From Lentisphaerota bacterium (GTDB lineage: Bacteria; Verrucomicrobiota; Lentisphaeria; Victivallales; Victivallaceae), in NCBI GenBank assembly GCA_024225035.1, contig JAAEMX010000177.1, positions 215,546-279,545 of the forward strand: DNA of 64,000 nucleotides, in the 5' to 3' direction. This document shows, piece by piece, positions 17,696-26,600 of this stretch. The number at the start of each line of letters is the position of its first letter. Position 1 is the stretch's first letter. A program made the position numbers and the translations under genes. The notes under the pieces are model-generated. The model ran no database searches and was not told the DNA's origin. It saw only the letters and a list, made by a program, of their open reading frames with translations.

Positions 17696-20011
17696 TTATC
17701 CGCACTTACTGTATTCGCAAGCTAGACACTTCAAACAGTTTTCCTGATTTATAAGCTCACGCTCGTTACAATTCGGACAGATCATTTTATTGCTGTCAAG
17801 CTCAGTTTTTGGCACATCCAGGCTCAATTTTTTTTTTGCCGTCTTTTTTTCAGTAATTCCAAGTTTGCCAAGATGCTGCTCTACAACATAACCGATTTCT
17901 GCGGCCAGTGAAGGCATGTATTTACCGTTCTTAAAGTAACCGCCGTTTGGATCGTAAACGCTCTTAAGCTCATCCACAAGGAAAGTCGGCTCAGGATCAT
18001 GTCTGAATACCGCTGAAATCAAGCGGGAAATAGCTACAATCCAACTGAAATGCTGCAGGTTCTTAGTGTTAATAAACAACTCGTAAGGACGGCGTTTTTC
18101 CTTTTCAATGTGGTCATTGATAGTGACATAAAACGCATCAGGAGAAAGCGAAGTCTTGATCTTATAGGTAGTTCCTTCAAGCTCTTCAGGACGCTTGACC
18201 AGCTTGGCCTTGGCTTTATGTTCCTTAAGATGTTTTTCGTGCTTTTCAGCTTCTGCTTTTTCTTTCTCTTTTTCCTTCTTTTTCTTGTCATCATCTCGAA
18301 TCAGTACTCCGGCGATGTATTCAGAAGGACGAAAAGTTGTGCAGCCCTTGAGACCTTTTTCATAGGCCTTCATATAAATATCCTTAAAATCTTCAAACGG
18401 ATAATCTGCAGGGATATTAATAGTTTTTGAGATTGAACTGTCAATATATTTCTGCAGTTCGGCCTGAATTTCAAGGTGCTCAACAGGCTTGATGTTGTTG
18501 GAGCTGACAAAGTAATCCGGTAAAGCTTTTTCTTCAACAGAATCAACTTTCAAGTGTTCGCAGTACTTGCGATAGGCATAATCACTGATTTCAACTTCAG
18601 AGAAATCGTCTTCGGTAGTATTACGGATACGGCGTGTGTATTTGAAAGCAAATACCGGCTCAAGACCGCTTGAAACGTTACCCGCCAGCAGGCTGATGGT
18701 TCCGGTAGGCGCAATTGAAGTCAAGTGCGAATTACGGATTCCGTGTTCGGCTATATCATCACGAATATCTTTCGGCAAGGCTTTTACAAAGTCGCCGGAG
18801 AGGTAATGCTTTTTATCGAACATCTCAAATGAACCTTTTTCTTTAGAAAGCTGAACGCTGGCACGATAGGCATTGTGAGTAATTGTCTGCATGATTTTGC
18901 CGACAACTTTTACAGATTCAGGTGAACCATATTTTTTGCCAAGGAAAATCAAAGCGTCGCCTAGTCCGGTGATACCAATCCCCATGCGGCGTTTGGAAAA
19001 TGCTTCCTGCTGCTGTTTATCCAACGGATAATGGCTCATTTCAATAACGTTGTCAAGCATACGAACAGCCAGCGGTACTACTTCTTTCAGGCGGGCAAAA
19101 TCAAATTCCGCTTTATCAGTAAAAGGATCTTTAACAAATCTGGTTAAGTTTACAGACCCCAGCAGGCAAGCGCCATAAGGCGGCAGCGGCTGCTCTCCAC
19201 ATGGATTAGTAGCTCGGATTTCTTCACAGTAATGCAGATTATTCATTTGGTTAATCTTGTCAACCAGAATGAAACCGGGCTCAGCATAGTTATAAGTGGA
19301 GTTCATGATCTGGTCCCACAACTCACGAGCTTTAACTGTTCTGACAATTTTTCCATTGAACTGCAGATCCCAGTCTGTATCATTCTTGACAGCTTCCATA
19401 AAGTCAGAAGTAATTGCCACAGAAAGGTTGAACATCTGCAACTGTGAGTTCTTTCTTTTTGCATTGATAAACTTTTCAATATCAGGATGGTCGCAGCGCA
19501 TAATTCCCATCTGGGCTCCACGGCGCTGTCCGGCACTCATAATAGTACGGCAAGTTGAATCCAAAACCTGCATGAAACTGATCGGGCCTGAAGACTGAGC
19601 TTCACAGCCGCGAATATGGAAACCTTCCGGTCGGATGGTTGAAAAATCAAATCCTACACCGCCGCCCTGTTTCTGAGTCATGGCGGATTCTTTTACGGTG
19701 TCAAAGATTCCTTCAATGGAATCATCTATTTTGTTCATAACATAACAGTTGAACATGGTAACTTCCTCGCGGGAAGTTCCGGCATTGGCGATAATCCTAC
19801 CGCCCGGGATAAATTCAAATGAGCACAGCACATCTTCGAATTTCTTCTGCCATGCCTTAGGATCTTTTTCAGCTCCGGCACAGGCGCTTGCTACACGCTG
19901 CATGGTTGCCTGGATGCTGCTGTCTTCCGGCAAATTTTTGTTGCCCTGATAACGATACTTACGATTCCAGATGTCATGCGAAATGCAATAATCTCTTTGT
20001 GATTCAGACAC
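17696..20011 (-). CDS. nrdJ: Ribonucleotide reductase, class II (adenosylcobalamin-dependent)
   Basis: 771 aa, GTG start with GGAGG 8 nt upstream. Core motifs: GGGVGFDFSTIRPEG, GCEAQSSGPISFMQV, SAGQRRGAQMGIM, NPCGEQPLPPYGAC (finger-loop Cys and the NPCGE signature), IAPTGTISLLAGNVSSGLEP. The C-terminus has a zinc-ribbon-like CPNCNEREL..CLKCLACEYSKC with redox cysteines. It makes dNDPs without oxygen using B12. Near residues 575-610 there is an unusual Lys/Glu-rich insertion. No cobalamin riboswitch is visible upstream. A separate NrdD-type glycyl radical domain is encoded at 47145. Confidence 0.95.
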   Translation of the reverse strand: MSESQRDYCISHDIWNRKYRYQGNKNLPEDSSIQATMQRVASACAGAEKDPKAWQKKFEDVLCSFEFIPGGRIIANAGTSREEVTMFNCYVMNKIDDSIEGIFDTVKESAMTQKQGGGVGFDFSTIRPEGFHIRGCEAQSSGPISFMQVLDSTCRTIMSAGQRRGAQMGIMRCDHPDIEKFINAKRKNSQLQMFNLSVAITSDFMEAVKNDTDWDLQFNGKIVRTVKARELWDQIMNSTYNYAEPGFILVDKINQMNNLHYCEEIRATNPCGEQPLPPYGACLLGSVNLTRFVKDPFTDKAEFDFARLKEVVPLAVRMLDNVIEMSHYPLDKQQQEAFSKRRMGIGITGLGDALIFLGKKYGSPESVKVVGKIMQTITHNAYRASVQLSKEKGSFEMFDKKHYLSGDFVKALPKDIRDDIAEHGIRNSHLTSIAPTGTISLLAGNVSSGLEPVFAFKYTRRIRNTTEDDFSEVEISDYAYRKYCEHLKVDSVEEKALPDYFVSSNNIKPVEHLEIQAELQKYIDSSISKTINIPADYPFEDFKDIYMKAYEKGLKGCTTFRPSEYIAGVLIRDDDKKKKEKEKEKAEAEKHEKHLKEHKAKAKLVKRPEELEGTTYKIKTSLSPDAFYVTINDHIEKEKRRPYELFINTKNLQHFSWIVAISRLISAVFRHDPEPTFLVDELKSVYDPNGGYFKNGKYMPSLAAEIGYVVEQHLGKLGITEKKTAKKKLSLDVPKTELDSNKMICPNCNERELINQENCLKCLACEYSKCG

Positions 20012-20388
20012 AGTCCACCTCCCTATAATTACTCTTCATAAATGTTAAAAATCACCGCGCCTCTAAACGCGTTGACATATACAACTATAAACCGCAAAAA
20101 ACTGTTCTGAGCAAATCAGTAAAAGGCACAAATATAGTGACTTAGGCTAATCCGGACGTTTGAAACTATCGCGGTCTGCGATTCGAGATATATCTATATA
20201 TTGTATGCAAACCCACTGCAAGCACAACATATGGTATATATCTTGTATGGTAAATAGTAATCGTTTTTAAATGAAAAACAAATCAGGAAAGAAAAAAAGA
20301 TAGAAAAAATTTTTTATCAAGCAATAATTCGATGTCTATTTTATAAAGCTTTTGCAGGAGATTTTCTCTCCTGCAAAAGCAGCTGTTA
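20012..20388. other. Intergenic region between nrdJ and hppA
   Basis: 377 bp between two minus-strand genes. It holds the hppA terminator near one end (20348-20380) and the nrdJ leader at the other, including a small CGCG..CGCG hairpin. No ORF or riboswitch is evident. Confidence 0.55.
20348..20380 (-). terminator. Intrinsic terminator of hppA
   Basis: GCTTTTGCAGGAGA pairs with the CTCCTGCAAAAGC arm in a near-perfect stem; on the minus strand TTTATAAAA follows. Confidence 0.8.
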
Positions 20389-22425
20389 CTATATTGCGGA
20401 GATTGTGAGTAAAGCAACTATATTAACTATTTTAATCAAAGGATTAATAGCCGGCCCGGCAGTGTCCTTATAAGGGTCACCAACGGTATCGCCTATGATG
20501 GCTGCGTTGTGAGCACTACTGCCCTTGCCTCCGTATTCTCCCTGCTCTATAAGCTTTTTAGCATTATCCCAGGCGCCTCCTCCGGCAGTCATGCTGATTG
20601 CCAGGAATAACCCTGAAACAATCGTTCCCATCAGAACTCCGCCAAGCGCGCGCGGCCCTAAAAAGATCCCCATAGCCAGCGGTATAATTACCGGCAGCAT
20701 AGATGGTATAATCATTTTTCTGATAGCCGATTTGGTCAGGATATCGACGGCTTTGGAATAATCCGGTTTGGCCTTGCCTTCAAGTATTCCCTTAATTTCA
20801 TGGAATTGACGGCGCACCTCTTTGACTACAGCGCCGGCACTTTTGCCGACGGCAGCCATAGCCATAGCTCCAAAGAGATAAGGAATTAGTGCCCCTACCA
20901 GTAGTCCCACAATTATTTTGGGGTCTGAAAGGTCAAAAGCCGCTTTGCCATGAAACAGCTTAAGCTCATGAGTATAGTCACTGAATAACGCCAGCGCACC
21001 AACTCCGGCTGAACATACGGCATAGCCCTTGGTAATGGCTTTGGTCGTATTGCCGACAGCATCCAGCGGATCGGTTACGTTGTCACGGATATCCTGTGAC
21101 ATATCGGCCATTTCAGCTATGCCTCCGGCGTTATCAGTTACCGGGCCGAACGCATCAACTGAAATAATAATTCCGGCCATGGACAACATACTGCTGGCTG
21201 CTATTGCCAGGCCATATATCCCGGCCAGATCAAAACTCATAAGGATAATCGCACACACCGCGACAACCGGCCAGGCCGTTGCCCGCATGGATAATCCCAG
21301 CCCTGAAATAATATTGGTTGCTGCCCCGGTTGTACAGGCTTCAGCCAAAGTGTTAACTGGAGAATACTTGGTCGAAGTGTAGTAGTCTGTAATAAAGGCC
21401 ATAAACCAGGTCAGGCCGAGCCCGCCCAGTATACAGAAGTACAGATGTGCCGGAACTCTCTCCAAATGCCCCATTAACATATAAGTTATCGGATAGAGCA
21501 GAATTGCGGCAACTACGGTTGAAGTCAGTATTCCACGGTAAAGCCCTCGCATTATATGCTCTTTGCTTTTGGCACGTACAAAGAATATCCCAATAATCGA
21601 GGCGATAATAGATATTCCGCCAATAGCCAGCGGAAACAGTGTTGCCCGTTCGGGTGACTGCTTAAAAAGCAGGGCACCAAGCAGCATAGTTGCCACCATT
21701 GTCACCTCATAGGTTTCAAACAAATCGGCAGCCATTCCAGCGCAGTCTCCAACATTATCGCCAACATTATCAGCGATCACCGCTGGATTTCGGGGATCAT
21801 CCTCCGGAATACCGGCTTCTATTTTTCCTACCAAATCAGCGCCGACATCGGCTCCTTTGGTAAATATACCGCCGCCAAGCCTGGCAAAGATTGAGATCAG
21901 TGAACCGCCAAAAGCCAAGCCAATAAGCGGTCGAATGGTTTCAGCAAGCGGTTTATCCGGCCCTGAGTTAAATTCCATCAGGATATAGTAAAAAATTACC
22001 AAAGCCAGTAACGCCAGAGACGCAACCAGCATACCGGTTACTGAACCGCTGCGGAATGCCAGCTTAAGTGCGGGGTTCAGACCGTCACGCCCGGCTTCAG
22101 CCGTGCGGACATTCGCTCTGACAGACACATGCATACCGATAAACCCAGCTGCTCCTGAAAATATCGCGCCCAATGCAAATGCGGCAGCCGTAAACCAACC
22201 GAGATGCGGGAAGAATCCCAGAGCAAAAAATATAATTACCCCGACTGGAAGTATTGTCAGGTATTGTCTGGTGAGAAAAGCCGAAGCTCCTTGCTGGATC
22301 GCGATCGCAATCTGGTTCATTTTTTCGTTGCCGCTACGACGGGTTAACACCCAGCGACAGGTGATTGCACCATATAAAATGCCGATCAGGGAACATATAA
22401 ACGCAAAAATAACCAGTTCGTTCAT
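20389..22425 (-). CDS. hppA: Membrane-bound pyrophosphatase, K+-independent type
   Basis: 678 aa from ATG 22425. An in-frame ATG 12 bp upstream overlaps the GGAGG ribosome-binding site itself, so the downstream ATG is preferred. About 15-16 membrane helices. Substrate-site motifs [39 protein letters not shown] and DNAGGIAEM..; the C-terminal [14 protein letters not shown]. The sequence GNTTKA has Lys where K+-dependent enzymes have Ala, indicating the K+-independent, proton-pumping subfamily. It couples PPi hydrolysis to ion export, saving energy in anaerobes. Confidence 0.95.
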   Translation of the reverse strand: MNELVIFAFICSLIGILYGAITCRWVLTRRSGNEKMNQIAIAIQQGASAFLTRQYLTILPVGVIIFFALGFFPHLGWFTAAAFALGAIFSGAAGFIGMHVSVRANVRTAEAGRDGLNPALKLAFRSGSVTGMLVASLALLALVIFYYILMEFNSGPDKPLAETIRPLIGLAFGGSLISIFARLGGGIFTKGADVGADLVGKIEAGIPEDDPRNPAVIADNVGDNVGDCAGMAADLFETYEVTMVATMLLGALLFKQSPERATLFPLAIGGISIIASIIGIFFVRAKSKEHIMRGLYRGILTSTVVAAILLYPITYMLMGHLERVPAHLYFCILGGLGLTWFMAFITDYYTSTKYSPVNTLAEACTTGAATNIISGLGLSMRATAWPVVAVCAIILMSFDLAGIYGLAIAASSMLSMAGIIISVDAFGPVTDNAGGIAEMADMSQDIRDNVTDPLDAVGNTTKAITKGYAVCSAGVGALALFSDYTHELKLFHGKAAFDLSDPKIIVGLLVGALIPYLFGAMAMAAVGKSAGAVVKEVRRQFHEIKGILEGKAKPDYSKAVDILTKSAIRKMIIPSMLPVIIPLAMGIFLGPRALGGVLMGTIVSGLFLAISMTAGGGAWDNAKKLIEQGEYGGKGSSAHNAAIIGDTVGDPYKDTAGPAINPLIKIVNIVALLTISAI

Positions 22426-22675
22426 GGTGTCCTCCAAAAAATGAATTAACTCCTGTATATACTATATTATATAGTTAATTCTCCTCAAAATGGGAAATTA
22501 GCTCAGAAAAATCAGATAAATTATTAAAAAATCCTCGAAAATACCTGCAAACCGCATCGCTAAATTCTGAAATTTTTGTAAAAAAATGCTTTTTTTGTTG
22601 CGCCAAAACGTTAAGTTAACTCAAAGGAGCAATTGCAATCTATCTTTCAACCCCAAATACAAGGGCAGCTTGTCT

Positions 22676-24352
22676 ATGGACTTGGTAATCAGAATTGCAG
22701 GAGAAGCCGGGCAGGGTGTTGTCTCAGCCGGAGATATGCTGGTCAATGCCTTTGCGCAAGTCGACTTACACGTTTTTACTTACCGCAGCTACATGTCGCG
22801 AATCCGTGGCGGTTTAAACTGGTATGATATCCGAATTTCAGACCGCAAAATTTTCGGTATGACGAAGGATTCAGACATTCTGTTTGCGTTAACAGATGAT
22901 GCTTTAACGGTACTATATCCGGTCAACAAAACTGATGGCGTGGTATTTTTCAATACAACTGAACCGTCAAGTTTTGATACAGGCGTCCATGCTATTGATT
23001 TTGTCAAAGAGTCAGGGCACAGCATAATGATTAATAGCTTTGCCGTCGGAATAGTTTTCGGCATGCTGGACATGTCGGCAGAAAGCCTTACTGCGGCCAT
23101 AAAGAAGGAATTCAGCGACAAAGCCAAAGATATTATTGATAAAAATATTGAAGCCGCAAGTCGCGGCTGGCAGCGCTGTAAAAAATGCGGAGCTGCCTTC
23201 AAGCTGGAACTAAGCCCGCAAAAAACACCAAACTTCTTAACCAGCGGAGCCAAGGCAATAGCTTTATCCGCAGCCAGATCAGGTATCAAATTTGTAGCGT
23301 CCTACCCGATGACCCCGGCTACTGCCACCTTTACATGGCTGGCTGGAGCTGCCGATAAATATAACATTGTCGTTGAACAAGCCGAGGATGAGATTGCCGC
23401 AGTAAATATGATCTGCGGGGCATCCTACGCCGGAGCTCCGTCTATGGCAGCCACCAGCGGCGGCGGCTTTGCTTTAATGGGGGAAGGACTTTCACTGGCA
23501 GGCATGACTGAAACCCCGATTGTTGTTTTGATAGCCATGCGTCCGGGACCAGCCACCGGATTGCCAACCCGCACGGCTCAGGAAGATTTACGGTTTGCCC
23601 TGCACGCCGGGCACGGAGAATTCCCACGGGCAATATACGCTCCGGGAACTCTCGAACAATGCTACGAACTGACCCGCACCGCAATGGAAACAGCTCACAA
23701 ACACCAGACCCCGGTAATTATTCTGACGGATCAATATTTGCAGGATCATATTGAAAATATTGAACCGCTGGATGAAGCTTATGCCCCCATCGACCGCCAT
23801 ATTAAGGAAAAGCCAAAGTCAGACTACAAACGCTATGCTGAATCAGAAAGCGGTGTTTCTCCGCGAGCCCTGCCTGGCAGTAAATCTCTGGTGATCTCTG
23901 ACAGTGACGAACATAGCGAAGCCGGACATTTGGTTGAGGATTTTGAAATCAGGATAACCCAGCAAAACAAGCGCATGCGCAAACTCAACGGCATGACAGC
24001 CGAAGCTATTGAGCCAATGCGTTACGGCACAGCCAAGCCTGAAAAACTGCTGGTTTGCTGGGGATCAACCCATGGTGTATGTCATGAAGTCATTGACATC
24101 CTTATAAGTAAAGGCGAGAAAATCGCTATGCTGCATTTTTCACAACTATGGCCTCTGGACTCAGAAAAACTTAAAGAACAGTTCAGTCATTACAGCGAAG
24201 TATATGCTGTCGAGGGCAACTTCACAGGCCAGTTTGCCTCAATACTGAAAGAACTGGGCATTATCAAAGACTGTAAATTGATTTCAAGATACGACGGCCT
24301 GCCTTTTACCACCGACTATATAATTGAGGAGCTTGAAGAATATGATAATTGA
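22676..24352 (+). CDS. korA: 2-oxoacid:ferredoxin oxidoreductase, alpha/gamma fused subunit
   Basis: 558 aa from ATG 22676 (MDLVIRIAGEAGQGV is the family start; the open frame extends 30 codons upstream without homology). The N-terminal gamma domain (residues 1-185) has GEAGQGVVSAGDML and SYMSRIRGGLNWYDIRIS; the alpha domain begins near GAKAIALSAARSGIKFVASYPMTP and includes EQAEDEIAAVNMICGASYAG. The pair with KorB catalyses CoA-dependent oxidation of a 2-oxoacid with ferredoxin; the substrate (2-oxoglutarate or another) is inferred only. It overlaps korB by 11 bp. Confidence 0.92.
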   Translation: MDLVIRIAGEAGQGVVSAGDMLVNAFAQVDLHVFTYRSYMSRIRGGLNWYDIRISDRKIFGMTKDSDILFALTDDALTVLYPVNKTDGVVFFNTTEPSSFDTGVHAIDFVKESGHSIMINSFAVGIVFGMLDMSAESLTAAIKKEFSDKAKDIIDKNIEAASRGWQRCKKCGAAFKLELSPQKTPNFLTSGAKAIALSAARSGIKFVASYPMTPATATFTWLAGAADKYNIVVEQAEDEIAAVNMICGASYAGAPSMAATSGGGFALMGEGLSLAGMTETPIVVLIAMRPGPATGLPTRTAQEDLRFALHAGHGEFPRAIYAPGTLEQCYELTRTAMETAHKHQTPVIILTDQYLQDHIENIEPLDEAYAPIDRHIKEKPKSDYKRYAESESGVSPRALPGSKSLVISDSDEHSEAGHLVEDFEIRITQQNKRMRKLNGMTAEAIEPMRYGTAKPEKLLVCWGSTHGVCHEVIDILISKGEKIAMLHFSQLWPLDSEKLKEQFSHYSEVYAVEGNFTGQFASILKELGIIKDCKLISRYDGLPFTTDYIIEELEEYDN

Positions 24353-25148
24353 ATTTGCCAACAAAACTCCGGCCTGGTGTCCCGGATGCGGTGATTACAG
24401 CATTCTGGAGATCCTCAAAAATGTTTTCAAAGAAGCAAATTATGACCCTCATAAATTCGTTTTGGTTTCCGGTATCGGGCAAGCTGCCAAGCTGCCCCAC
24501 TATATCGATGCCAATGTATTTAACGGCCTGCATGGGCGCGCCCTGCCCGAAGCAACCGGAATAAAAATTGCCAATCACAAACTGGAAGTCATTATAACTT
24601 CCGGTGACGGCGATATGTACAGCGAAGGCGGTAATCATTTTCTGCACGCCATCAGAAGAAATATCGGCGTTAAAGCATTCGTCCACAACAATCAGGTTTA
24701 CGGATTAACGAAAGGACAGGCCTCGCCGACATCCGACCCCGGGTTTGTCACTCCGATTCAAACCCACGGCGTGAAATCAGCTCCGGTAAATCCCCTGACC
24801 TTGGCTATTATCGAGGAATGCTCTTTTGTCGCCCGCAGTTTCAGCGGCAATCAGGAGCATCTAGCGAAAATGATGAAGGCTGCAATAGAGCACAAACACG
24901 GATTCGCCCTGCTCGATATCCTGCAGCCGTGCGTTTCGTTTAATCATCATAATACTTTTGCATGGTACAAGAAACGGGTTCGAGAAATATCTCCGTCGCA
25001 TGACCCGCACGACAAAATGAAAGCCCTTGAACTAGCCATGAAATGGGGCGATGAAATACCAATCGGCATTTTTTATAAAAACAAACGCAAAAGCTTTGAG
25101 GCAGATAACGAAGTCCTGCAAAAAGGTACTTTGGTAGATTCTTATTAG
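24342..25148 (+). CDS. korB: 2-oxoacid:ferredoxin oxidoreductase, beta (ThDP) subunit
   Basis: 268 aa. ATG 24342 lies inside the end of korA; GAGGAG is 11 nt upstream. CPGCGDYSILE (C13, C16) begins the cluster/ThDP region, SGDGDMYSEGGNHFLHA is the ThDP-Mg motif (GDGD), and NNQVYGLTKGQASPTS is the usual family block. The delta ferredoxin subunit is not fused, so an external ferredoxin is expected; one lies at 1932-2102. Translationally coupled with korA. Confidence 0.93.
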   Translation: MIIEFANKTPAWCPGCGDYSILEILKNVFKEANYDPHKFVLVSGIGQAAKLPHYIDANVFNGLHGRALPEATGIKIANHKLEVIITSGDGDMYSEGGNHFLHAIRRNIGVKAFVHNNQVYGLTKGQASPTSDPGFVTPIQTHGVKSAPVNPLTLAIIEECSFVARSFSGNQEHLAKMMKAAIEHKHGFALLDILQPCVSFNHHNTFAWYKKRVREISPSHDPHDKMKALELAMKWGDEIPIGIFYKNKRKSFEADNEVLQKGTLVDSY

Positions 25149-25175
25149 TAATGAGTTTGTGTTTCGGCTTTGCCG

Positions 25176-25264
25176 ACCAGCGTTTCGCCGCTGGAGCACG
25201 CCCGGGTGCGACCCCGGGGGGATATTGCGTGGCTGTATTTTGCTGGCCGCAAAATTCAACCACG
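25176..25264 (+). repeat. Interspersed palindromic repeat, plus copy
   Basis: Core ACCAGCGTTTCGCCGCTGG then GCACGCCCGGGTGCGACC (25176-25217), matching 12441-12481 on the other strand. It is followed by a hairpin 25228-25264 (CGTGG..TTTTGC / GCAAAA..CCACG). It starts 28 bp after the korB stop. REP- or MITE-like, without coding capacity. Confidence 0.65.
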
Positions 25265-25347
25265 CCGTCGGTTTAAGCTCACGCCCAAACAAACGCAGCT
25301 TGTAATTATGGAGAGTAACTAATAACGCAGTCAACAAGGAGGAGCAA

Positions 25348-25590
25348 ATGATTGGTGAAATTTTGAGAACATTTCTCGGATGGTGTTTATTGCTGAACAT
25401 CGCAATTCTACTTCTTACGGCAATTATCATTATACCGCTGAAGCACCCGATTTCACGGTTACATGCCAAAATATTCGGGCTGGAGGAAAAGGTCGTTCTG
25501 CGCTCCTATTTCCAGTACATGGCATGCTATAAAATAGCCATAATAGTTTTGAACCTAGTACCATATATAACCCTGCTTATAATGGTATAA
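25348..25590 (+). CDS. Small membrane protein (DUF6868-like)
   Basis: 80 aa with two hydrophobic segments (about residues 8-32 and 60-79) and a conserved-looking middle: FGWCLLLN type start, PISRLHAKIFGL, YKIAIIVLNLVPYITL. This layout resembles a widespread family of ~80-aa inner-membrane proteins (DUF6868, recalled rather than searched). Strong AAGGAGG lies 6 nt before the ATG. Terminator follows at 25607. Function unknown. Confidence 0.7.
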   Translation: MIGEILRTFLGWCLLLNIAILLLTAIIIIPLKHPISRLHAKIFGLEEKVVLRSYFQYMACYKIAIIVLNLVPYITLLIMV

Positions 25591-25606
25591 AAAACAGTTG
25601 CTTTCT

Positions 25607-25646
25607 AAGCCGCATATGGAGCCAGACAAGCCCATATGCGGCTTTT
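25607..25646 (+). terminator. Intrinsic terminator
   Basis: AAGCCGCATATG / CATATGCGGCTT perfect 12-bp stem with a 14-nt loop, followed by TTTTT. Confidence 0.92.
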
Positions 25647-25755
25647 TCAACTCAAATCCAATACTCCAAAAATCAATGCAGCTATGCTCATCAATATCAT
25701 CACTACAAAAAAGCATAGCACGGGTATATGTGATATAAAATTCAAGCATGCAGAG

Positions 25756-25974
25756 TTAATCTGTTTTTAAAGTATGCGAACTGCACTTAATGAAGCGCTC
25801 ATATAACTCACCGTATTGTCGAGTTACCACATTAATTAGGTGATTGAACTGACGGCGGGTTACGGCGTGGCGCCAAAAATTGCGTTCTCTGATGTTTCCC
25901 GCTTCGCCGATGATATCTATAGTCCGCTCCAGTTCCTCAATTCGTTTTTCAAGCTCTAAAATTCTTTCCTCCAT
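25756..25974 (-). CDS. Small coiled-coil protein
   Basis: 72 aa from ATG 25974, chosen because AGGAGGGG lies 5 nt upstream; the open frame extends 27 codons further without an ATG of equal quality. The start MEERILELEKRIEELERTID is a heptad-patterned helix, followed by RERNFWRHAVTRRQFNHLINVV, which is basic. It could dimerise or bind nucleic acid; no family recognised. Confidence 0.6.
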   Translation of the reverse strand: MEERILELEKRIEELERTIDIIGEAGNIRERNFWRHAVTRRQFNHLINVVTRQYGELYERFIKCSSHTLKTD

Positions 25975-26058
25975 AATGCCCCTCCTGTTTATGGTAAGTT
26001 TTATTTTAAAGCAGCGTTTATGAAGTAAGTGAGCACAAAAAGAGCGCCCAATCACATC

Positions 26059-26215
26059 TAAGTAGAGGCCTCGCCAGAAGCCCGGTTCAAAAATGCAAAA
26101 GGGCGCCCAAAGTACTATTATCTCGATCGCAGAATTTGCGATATAGACAGTCGAAACAAAGGGCGCGTTCCTTCAACATCGTTTATGAACCTAAAACCTG
26201 GCGAGTTTCTACTTA
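26059..26215. repeat. 157-bp nested inverted-repeat element
   Basis: The outer arms are TAAGTAGA-GGC-CTCGCCAG (26059-26077) and CTGGCGAG-TT-TCTACTTA (26198-26215), with 8+8 bp matched. Inside are GGTTCA/TGAACC (26084/26186), GCGCCC/GGGCGC (26103/26161) and ATCGCA/TGCGAT (26126/26137). All four helices are nested, so the whole unit folds as one long interrupted hairpin. TA at both ends could be a target duplication. It may be a MITE-like element or a structured RNA. No ORF inside. Confidence 0.5.
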
Positions 26216-26336
26216 AAACGCTGCTGAAAGCCGCGACGCTTTCAATATATAATTGTATAACGATCAGTTATTCTATATGGATATCTCCAAATTAATTGCT
26301 TTCAAAATATAGCTGACTGAACAACAAAATCAAGTC

Positions 26337-26410
26337 GGGTCAGTACGACTGACAGCGATGTACCCGGGTCACGATGTACCCGGGTCAGTGCGACTGACGG
26401 CGATGTACCC
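26337..26410 (+). repeat. Short tandem repeat, 29-bp units
   Basis: Unit 1 (26337-26365) and unit 2 (26382-26410) each read GGGTCAGT-CGACTGAC-GCGATGTACCC with two differences; a 16-bp half unit GGGTCACGATGTACCC lies between (26366-26381). Each unit holds GTC-AGT..ACT-GAC dyads. It lies in the gap (26056-26600) upstream of the GH72-like gene and is more GC-rich than its surroundings. Confidence 0.75.
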
Positions 26411-26600
26411 GGCTGCGCCGGGCCGGACAAAGTCGAAAGCATCACAATTCAAGCACGAATACGCGTGACAAACAATAAAATATTTATTCTTCTAATAAAA
26501 ATTTAAATTTGGAATAGACTTCATGAATAAAGGTAGTATTTTATAGTTATTCGAGGCAAAAGCGAATGGGCTATTTTTTTCATAAATTTTGGAGGAGGCA

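Noticed and set aside
20012..20110. Cobalamin riboswitch before nrdJ
   Set aside because: Looked for because NrdJ needs B12, but the 100 bp before the GTG shows only a small CGCG hairpin and no conserved riboswitch core.
26059..26410. CRISPR array
   Set aside because: Only two full repeat units with no spacers of equal length, and the other element is a single nested hairpin.
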